Shown piece after piece: positions 56,745-64,000 of a DNA stretch of 64,000 nt. The DNA lies in contig CACVBU010000599.1 in the NCBI GenBank assembly GCA_902728285.1, positions 496,001-560,000 on the forward strand, given 5' to 3'. Every line of letters begins with the position of its first letter. Position 1 is the stretch's first letter. The translations under genes and the position numbers were made by a program. This stretch comes from Clytia hemisphaerica (Eukaryota; Cnidaria; Hydrozoa; Leptothecata; Clytiidae). A model generated the notes under the pieces. The model had not been told where the DNA came from, ran no database searches, and worked only from the letters and a program-made list of their open reading frames with translations.

Positions 56745-57333
56745 ATCTGTTGCTATGTAAGTATAGAATAAATTCATGCAAAGATTGCAGTAGGCATTTT
56801 TTATGTAGTACCCATTGAAAGTGTAATATAAATACCTAAAATAAGGCTATAAGACCACTATTTCTGACCCATATCAGTAAAAGGATTGCAGTCTCATTTT
56901 TACACGATGGCAAAAATGTAAGTGAAACAGTTGGACTCATTTTTGGGTAGTTAGGCAATTACTTTTTTATTTTCTGGTTTAGGGACATTATGAGGAAAAG
57001 TTTTGGACAGGAGGATCGAAATTAAATAAAAATAAAATTGATGTTTTAAATTTTTTATATTTCCTTTTTAAGGAAATAATGAAATAAAATTTTATGAAAT
57101 TTCCTAAAGTATAGATTTTTTAGATTTAAAGACAAAAGAATAAAATGCAAGATGTTGTTATAGATACTGATAGATAGTCTATGGATAAAAAACACTAAAA
57201 ATAAACTGAAACGTAAAAATGTACACAGAAAGACTGATATATGTATGTAAGACTGACATAGGTTCCAATTTAGGGTTCCCACTTTAGGGTTCCCACTTAG
57301 GTCCCCCATCCCACTTTTCTGGTATGCCTATTT

Positions 57334-57892
57334 CAGGGATTTTTCTAAGCACTTTTTTACTACCGTATACCGGCAAAAATACTCAATCCAAGATTGAGTT
57401 ATGAAACTCAACTGGGTTATTGAGTTTGTCTGCTTTCTCCACCGAAGAGAACGTTTACGTCCTCAAAATACTAGAAGAAAATGACCAGTCATTTTCTTGA
57501 CAAAAGTGGCTTACGGATGCCTTTCCCGTGCCTTTCTCATGTTGTTATCAGATACCATTCTGATTCCTTTCAAAGTGCATCTTTTAATGCCATCTAAAGG
57601 CATCTCTGTACACTAGGGACTATTTGATAAAAATATTGACAGGGTCAGTAAGTATGACGTCTGTAAACTTTATTAAGCTGGATATTTCAATCATGCTGAA
57701 AGAGATGCCTTTAGTATGAATAGATAGAATTATTCAGTAGGAAAACATTTATTAAGGGGTTAGGGGGTCGTAGAGCGCCCCAAGACCCCCAACTCAAAAT
57801 CGGGCTCGCTTCGTTCACGTGTTGTCACACATCTGAAACTCAATCTAAATATCAAAAACGGTAGTAGCTCAAAGTGCTTGAAAAAATCCCTG
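57334..57892. mobile_element. hAT-like MITE, 559 bp, TSD CTATTT
   Basis: CAGGGATTTTTCTAAGCACT and its inverse (AGTGCTTGAAAAAATCCCTG) end the element; CTATTT is on both sides. Its first seven bases equal those of the 55162 element. Confidence 0.65.
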
Positions 57893-58679
57893 CTATTTTT
57901 ATATCTACTCTTGAATTTTAACAATCACATAAAGGCAGATAAAGGACTTTGAATTAAAAGCGATTATAAAAGAAAGAAAAAAATGGAGAAAATCCATTGT
58001 GTACACAAAGTTATATAATTGAGTTTTCTTTTTGTGGGTAGGGAAATTCCATGGGAAAGTTCCCTGACATTAGGGAAGGATCAAAGTCTCTTTACATTGG
58101 CAGAATAGGGCACAGCTGTGTTAGATCATTTAACCCCTCTCTCATTCTCTTCTTTTCTTTTGTTTTCCTGTTTAAGTATAGGCTTTATTTATTTCTTCTT
58201 TTTTGAAGGTCGGAGGAGAAAAAGTAAATAAAAGTTTTTGAAATCTCTATTTTTTTTTACTTTTTATTTTGGCAAAAATAACGTTGGCGGATCCGTAAAC
58301 CAATAAATAAAAAAGTATTTGCCTTACTACAGTATTTTAACTCTCATAATAGAGAAATATTTTTAATTTAATTCTGTCGTTAGTAAGATAGAAGTAACTC
58401 CTTTGACCAGAGTTCAAAAGTAGATCACCACCCTTAAAAGCCTTGAATGAAACCTGGTGACAAACCTGTCGGCTGAATCCAGTCTATCTGAGTTCTATGA
58501 TTCTTTGCCACGGAAAGTCATGTGACATCTTTCTCAACCATTAAGATTTAATAATTTTGAGGATAATTTTGATTACTATGGTTTAACTCACTAAAAGATT
58601 ATGTTTACTGAAACCACATAATTAATCTTTAGTAAGTGTTCTGTTGTACCCCAGTTCTGACGTCATGCTGTGGCGAAGA

Positions 58680-59037
58680 ATAGAAATGGCTTCAGTAAAG
58701 AATTTGGTCGCCAAGAGAGACCTAGCACAGTCTTCTGTTCTTGTATTTTGATTGGCTTAGAAATTTTGAGAAAACAATTATTTTACGTTTTTTTTACAAC
58801 TTTGAGAATTTTCTTACGAGAATTTTTACGTCAAAAGACAAAGAATTTTAACGTCAAAATAGAAATGGCTTCAGTAAAGAATTTGGTCGCCAAGAGAGAC
58901 CTAGCACAGTCTTCTGTTCTTGTATTTTGATTGGCTTAGAAATTTTGAGAAAACAATTATTTTACGTTTTTTTTACAACTTTGAGAATTTTCTTATGAGA
59001 ATTTTTACGTCAAAAGACAAAGAATTTTAACGTCAAA
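58680..59037. repeat. 179-bp direct tandem duplication
   Basis: Two nearly identical copies start AGAAATGGCTTCAGTAAAG at 58682 and 58861. Both contain GGTCGCCAAGAGAGACCTAG and end with the unit that opens the following minisatellite. The open frames across it come from the duplication and show no protein motif. Confidence 0.85.
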
Positions 59038-59190
59038 AGACAAAGAATTTTAACGTCAAAAGACAAAGAATTTTTACGTCAAAAGACAAAGAATTTTTAC
59101 GTCAAAAGACAAAGAATTTTTACGTCAAAAGACAAAGAATTTTTACGTCAAAAGAGAGAATTTTTACGTCAAAAGACAAAGAATTTTTTA
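59000..59190. repeat. 23-bp minisatellite, ~8 copies
   Basis: Tandem GACAAAGAATTTTTACGTCA units (plus AAA), with one shortened copy, follow directly on the 179-bp duplication. Confidence 0.85.
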
Positions 59191-59847
59191 GAGATGAAAA
59201 GATAAAACGGTACAACAAAAGTTTCCTAATTGATTCACTTTCTAATGATATAAGAAGACAGACATAAGGTGTAATCTCTACCAAAAGTATAGTGTCAGTG
59301 ACAGATTAGCTACCACCCAAAGTAACTGTTTTAGTGTCACAAAGTAACTTCTTCAACCCCCTCTGGCTGCAAAGAATAAAATTAGCTAAGTGAACACTAG
59401 TGTTTGTTTCCATATTTGCATAGGTAAGTTGATTTTTCATAATCACCTTTTCTCCAATTTTCAGGTGAATGGTTCCTGAATTGAGTTTCAACATAAAAAG
59501 ATGGTGTCATATGGATCAATGTTGCAATTTCTACTTTTGGAGAGGTGTCATAATATACCAGGCAAATCAAACTTACAGCTGTTTACAGTTGTTTTTTACA
59601 GTTGTTGGTTTAATTGATACAATACTGCCAGGAATGAAATATTATGATTTTGTTCTGGTAAATTGACTAAATTGACATGTTTTAAAATGTACCTTCTAAA
59701 GATGGATGTTTGATTGCAAGCATTTTCAGTAAGTAATTTCACAATATAAACACAGTATGATATCTTTTTATATCATAATTCTCTTGAAAATTTTATTATA
59801 ACACAACCAGTTCTTTATAGCATGTTCTGCCAGTTTCTTCTATAACA

Positions 59848-60983
59848 CAGGGTGTCTACACGGGACCTTGTAAACCTTGAAAATGAACCAGCCAACCTTG
59901 AAAAGTGCTTCTGCCTATTTATTGTAATTTACCATAGACTTTTTGAGTAAAGCATTGGCCAGAGTCAATGTTTTTCTCTAAAATGGACAAGTCAGGCATC
60001 TCCATCCCTCTACTAGCCTTTCAATGAACCAGGTTTTTGCATTTCTCTATCGACTTTCATTGAATCCTTTTTCACCTTTTTCAGGTTATTCCATTGACTC
60101 TTACAGGTTCTGATTAGTTTTGATTTGGAGTGCTCTTTGATTGCTAGACTTTCTTCACTCATTACAGTATACTAATATGTCTGTCTTTATATGAAAGTAT
60201 AGGAGCCACACAGCAGCAGGGTGTGGTCAGACAACAATATGCCATTTGTAGAATAGTTAATGCCATAGAAATTCCAAAACTTCAACAATTTCTCTTGAAG
60301 TCTTTTTACCACATTCCTGAAGAGTCGGTTTCAAAGTTTTGGAATTTGAAACCAACGAGTGAGTGTTAAACATGATCTTCCTAAGGGGGTTGTCTATGTC
60401 AGGGGAGTCTTTTTACCTAAAGGGGGGGGGGGGTAATTAAGTTTATGTACAAAAATTTCAAGCTTTTTCTTTTTTTGAAAATAATTGCCTTCAGTGCTGT
60501 TTCCTTTACATTGATGACTCAAAGTCATTGCATTAAGGGGGCGGGAGTAAGATTTTTATATAATTTTCTAAGGGGGGTTTGAATTTTCAAATGTAATTCC
60601 TAAGGGGGTTACCACTTACAGGAGTCTCCCTCTACCTAAGGAGGGGGTCTTAACCCCACTAGAAAGTCTTAACCCCACTAGAAACTGTCTATCAAATCTA
60701 CAATGAGGTTTCCAGCGCAAGTAACAAACAATAGAATTACTAAGTTACTAATGGCTCTGCAAGTAACACATTATTACCCTTTTTCCCCACCCTTAAATTT
60801 CTTTATATAAACCTGGTCTATTAAAAGATGTATAAGTTATTTCTTATATCTGTTTGCCTTTGAATATTAGTTTTTCATAATGTCATCTAGTTGCATCTTG
60901 CGAAAAACCTTGAAAAACCACTTAAAATACCCAAAAAACCTTGAAAACCTTGCAAATCCTGAAAAGAATTTGTAGACAACTTG
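59848..60983. mobile_element. hAT-like ends flanking ~1.1 kb
   Basis: CAGGGTGTCTACACGGGACC with AACCTTGAAAA words at the left pairs loosely with AACCTTGCAAATCC and TTTGTAGACAACTTG at the right. TAACA is present outside both. The exon-like block at 60203-60358 lies between the ends, so the element may be composite or the ends may belong to two insertions. Confidence 0.45.
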
Positions 60984-62972
60984 TAACAGTTAGAAATATG
61001 AATCAATAAGTGCTTCTGAATTATATATAATCAACAGCAGCTGTCAAAGGAGATGTTGAATTCAATTGTATTTTTTTTGTTTTGGTGTCAAAAAAAGGTT
61101 TTCAGTGTTTCAGTGAGTAGTTTGAATGAGACGTTAAAGGTACTTCAAACAAAATAAGTGAAATAATCACTAAAGTTTCAATTAAACTATATCATATTGT
61201 ATAACTGTAACTTAAAAGGAATAACGTGTTTCATCCGCGGGGGGGGGGTAAAATCTTGGTTGCTTTGCAAAAATTAATGTTTTTTCTTTGAATTAAAGTA
61301 TTCTTTATATTGACAAAAAATTTTGAGAATTTTTTGTTTGCAGCAAACAACTTTTCAACAGAAAATGTTTTCAAATTATAATAATTTTCAGATTTTTTCA
61401 GAAAAGTCATCCAAAAAATTAAAAGAATTACAAAAATAGCTAAAATTTGCTAATTTTACCAGTTTTTACTACCCAGGTAGTAAAATTTTAAAAAGTCAAC
61501 ATTTTTAACACATAGGTACCACCCATTTTAATATTTAACTACCCTAAGTTACTAGGTAGTAAAGTTGTTTTAAATTTTTCGTCACACCACTACCGTAGTA
61601 AACGTCATCATGTCTGAAATTTTACTACCGACCCCCCCTGTTTCATCTTCACTTTTTCTATTCATTCAGGTTTGGTGGTGTTCACTTGTAAGAGATGTTA
61701 CAAAAAGATTGAAGTTGAAGAAGTTGAGTAACTAATGAAGTTTCCCAGCAAGCTACATCCTACAGGACAAAGAAGACTAATTATTGAAGTGTGATATAGT
61801 TTATCATCTTGGTTCAATGTTTGTGCCTCTTGAGTTGAGATACAGAAATACAGGTTTTGGAATTGAAATGGGATGACAAGTTTCATATGGTATCTTATCA
61901 TTTTATATTTACATTTTGTTGTCCTGTCTGGTTTTATTATCTATTTTTGTTGGTCTACAGAACTTTCAGATGACAAAAATGACTTTAGTCTATTTTTTAA
62001 ATACTTATTGCAAGATCTTGTTCAAAAATATCTTAAAGGTTTGTGTGTCCCATGACCTCTCAGTATTGTAATTTTACAAATGCGGCGAGATGCTCAAATC
62101 AATGCATGTCATAATGAATATCAGTATTGACAAAAATTATAATTTACTCACTTTGGAATCCTGTTTTTGTTCTTCACTACTTATTGGCGCTGGGAAACAG
62201 TTACACATTAAACAGACGTATTTTGGGTGTGGATTAAACTAATTCTTATCTTTGACATTATGGTGATCTCAATAGCATCCTCCATCTTTCCAGTTTCATA
62301 ATATGAAAATTGTTGTTCAGTTGTCGTGTTTATGTTTATGTAGGTAGATGGTATTGTTGTAGAATTTTCTAAACAAACATTCTTCATGAGGTATGATTTT
62401 CCTACTTCAAGCATCCTTCCCATACAAAATAAACTTCATCGAGTTTGATTCATCTTTTTCATATACTGTTTGTTTCTTGACTATCTCATGGGCCAATGTT
62501 TGATGGTCAATTACTTCAAAAGCTCTGGTTAAATGAGATTTCAACTGATGCACAAGTTATTTGTGTGCCAATGAGAAAAGATCGGTTACCGTGTTAATGG
62601 CATTTGATGAAAAGCATTCGTCCAGACGAAATGTGTATGGAGCTTTTGACGGAGTGATTTTAGGTTGACCTCACTTAGTACCTATGGTTATTGATTTATC
62701 CATACCATGGTGAACTTTATAATTCTGACTGATGCTTTGGATTCAGCATTATCATCTAACAGTTTGTTTATTTGAAGAAGATGGTGATTGTAGGATACAT
62801 TGAAGGTATTCTTTGTTTTGACTGCCATTTGTGTTGCCTCATCAGATTAAGTTTGATGAAAAAAACCTGAGGCGGCAAAAAATGCTTCAAGCAGACTTTC
62901 CAAAACATGGAGATCTGTTAAAGAGCAGTAAGAAAAAAAATTATGCCAACAAAATTTTCAAACATTCATTTT
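60203..62972 (+). CDS. Exon-like blocks of an incompletely resolved gene, weakly CENP-N-like (tentative)
   Basis: Spliceable open blocks: 60203-60358 (ATQQQGVVRQQYAICRIVNA, then IEIPKLQQFLLKSFYHIPEE), 61961-62038 (LSDDKNDFSLFFKYLLQDLV), about 62342-62440 (VDGIVVEFSKQTFFMRYDFP), about 62534-62594 (LWLNEISTDAQVICVPMRKD) and 62846-62930 (IKFDEKNLRRQKMLQADFPK, then HGDLLKS before GTAAG). The first two join in phase; later joins do not all fit, so exons are missing or mis-bounded. Spacing of hydrophobic residues and the order of blocks recall centromere protein N, which reads CENP-A nucleosomes, but identity by eye is low. An alternative third exon at 61670-61731 (LVVFTCKRCYKKIEVEEVE, stop) would instead give a 105-residue protein with 52177-52276. 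Low confidence in either model. Confidence 0.28.
61236..61640. mobile_element. hAT-like MITE family C, copy 2, TSD TTTCATC
   Basis: Aligns along its length with the right three quarters of the 52894-53486 element. The left end is deleted, leaving a G-run. TTTCATC is on both sides (61229-61235 and 61641-61647). Confidence 0.7.
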
Positions 62973-64000
62973 AATTTCTTCTTCTTGAATATAAGCCTGG
63001 GCTCTGACCATAGTCAGAAGATCGTAATGATCGTAATGTGATTTTAAGATGAAATTTGTAGTACTAGTGTTTTGAGTTCCTTTACACCTTTAACAAAAAA
63101 CTGTCTTTATAAGTTGTTTGTAAATTTATTCTATCAAGAGTTATCAGCAATTTATTTGCCAAAATGAAGTTAGGAACCTTAAAAAGACGTTAATAGAATG
63201 TTATATTTACCCATCTTTTACAAAAAGTGCTTAGTTTTAATGGGTGATTAACCTTTTTGTCTCAAATTCTTTTAAAAATGTCTGCAAAGAATTGAATCTT
63301 TCTAAATTGATGTATCAAAAGTTCCGACTCTTTTTTTGTACGAAAGAATGGTCAAAAGCCACCACTAGCAAGATTTTAAAACAAGAAGCTTTTAAAAAAA
63401 TTTTCCGAAACTTTATTTTTAGTTTGGGTAAAGATCCTATCTAGAGCAAAAGACGACCTTATTTCTGTCAGACCAACTATATCTAAATCTATCTAAATCT
63501 ATAAAATAAAATAAAAGAATAAAATGAAGATTTTTTCGAAGACAAGTTTTTCAACATTGAGGACCTTCATCACCTATACTCGCAATATATCTCAGACCTT
63601 AATTTTTTGAGAGATTTCCAAAAATATATAAGTCTATGAAGTGAAAATTTGAGTATAAATTTGAATTGAATGACAAAGTTATGTGTAAGTGTATAAAGTA
63701 AATTGAATTCTGAAAATATGAAATGAAAAGCTATCTTACCTTAAGAGCAACTATAAAAAAGGAAAGCAAAGGCAAAAGAACAAGACTCACCAGCTGGCCT
63801 GAGTGTGAAAGCTGTGTGCAGGCAGCAAGTACACAAGGTATGTGTGCGGACTAAGGGATCTTCTCAAAAATAAATTCGCTTAAATAATCAAAGTACTTCG
63901 ATTATTTAACAATCGAAATTCGATTATTTAGTCACCTCAGTTCGATTATTTAGTCACATCGGTTCGACTATTTGATCCTATTATTCGATTAATTAATCCT
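62973..64000. other. AT-rich flank; possible minus-strand leader exons and TTCGATTATTTA repeats
   Basis: Minus-strand donors GTAAG (near 63735) and GTGAGT (near 63788) end two short purine/pyrimidine-mixed blocks that could be 5' UTR exons of a minus-strand gene. Nothing coding is visible. The last 120 bases repeat TTCGATTATTTA-type units also seen near 20815 and 53570. Confidence 0.25.

Noticed and set aside
58670..58930. 86-codon frame
   Set aside because: Produced by the 179-bp direct repeat, which repeats part of the same peptide (EFGRQERP/KNLVAKRD frames); no domain seen.
62208..62423. 71-codon minus-strand frame
   Set aside because: No splice context or recognisable motif, and it overlaps a more plausible plus-strand exon at 62342.

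Overview
The window is nuclear DNA of an animal, most likely a marine invertebrate; I could not fix the phylum. It is AT-rich, its genes have GT-AG introns, and it carries secreted lectin and stonustoxin-like genes, a metazoan-type RPL4 with intronic snoRNAs, a CR1-type LINE, tRNA-derived SINEs, a Helitron-type Rep-helicase and more than fifteen short terminal-inverted-repeat elements. Layout: (1) 1-15375, plus strand: a 16-exon gene for a secreted ~1074-residue protein with a signal peptide, a peritrophin-A-like chitin-binding module, a stonustoxin/MACPF-related core, about three FN3 domains, a short coiled coil and a C-terminal Cys-rich WSC-like module. All intron phases agree and the coding total divides by three. 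(2) 17021-17832, minus: SAP30BP (HCNGP family), convergent with gene 1. (3) 18-22 kb: non-coding, with a PIF/Harbinger-like MITE and a 998-bp MULE-like element whose ends are G-rich tandem repeats. (4) 22.7-25.7 kb, minus: an intact 1003-codon LINE ORF with PHD finger, AP endonuclease and reverse transcriptase. (5) 26.2-29.9 kb, plus: the five-exon gene for ribosomal protein L4, with four box C/D snoRNA candidates in its introns. (6) 31.7-40.2 kb: an 8.5-kb segment bounded by a 46-bp inverted repeat, enclosing a decayed Helitron-type Rep/PIF1 gene with a USP-like protease domain. (7) 40.7-44.3 kb, minus: a four-exon secreted protein with two tandem C-type lectin-like domains. (8) 44.4-64 kb: repeat-rich DNA with hAT-, MULE- and TTAA-type elements, a SINE and satellites. 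Among these are parts of less certain genes: the 3' end of an unrecognised plus-strand gene at 49.2-49.5 kb, the 3' exons of a small minus-strand membrane protein at 51.3-51.6 kb, and exon-like blocks at 60.2-63 kb that weakly resemble CENP-N. The two secreted-protein genes fit defence, barrier or mucosal roles, SAP30BP and RPL4 are housekeeping genes, and the rest is dominated by mobile DNA in introns and between genes.
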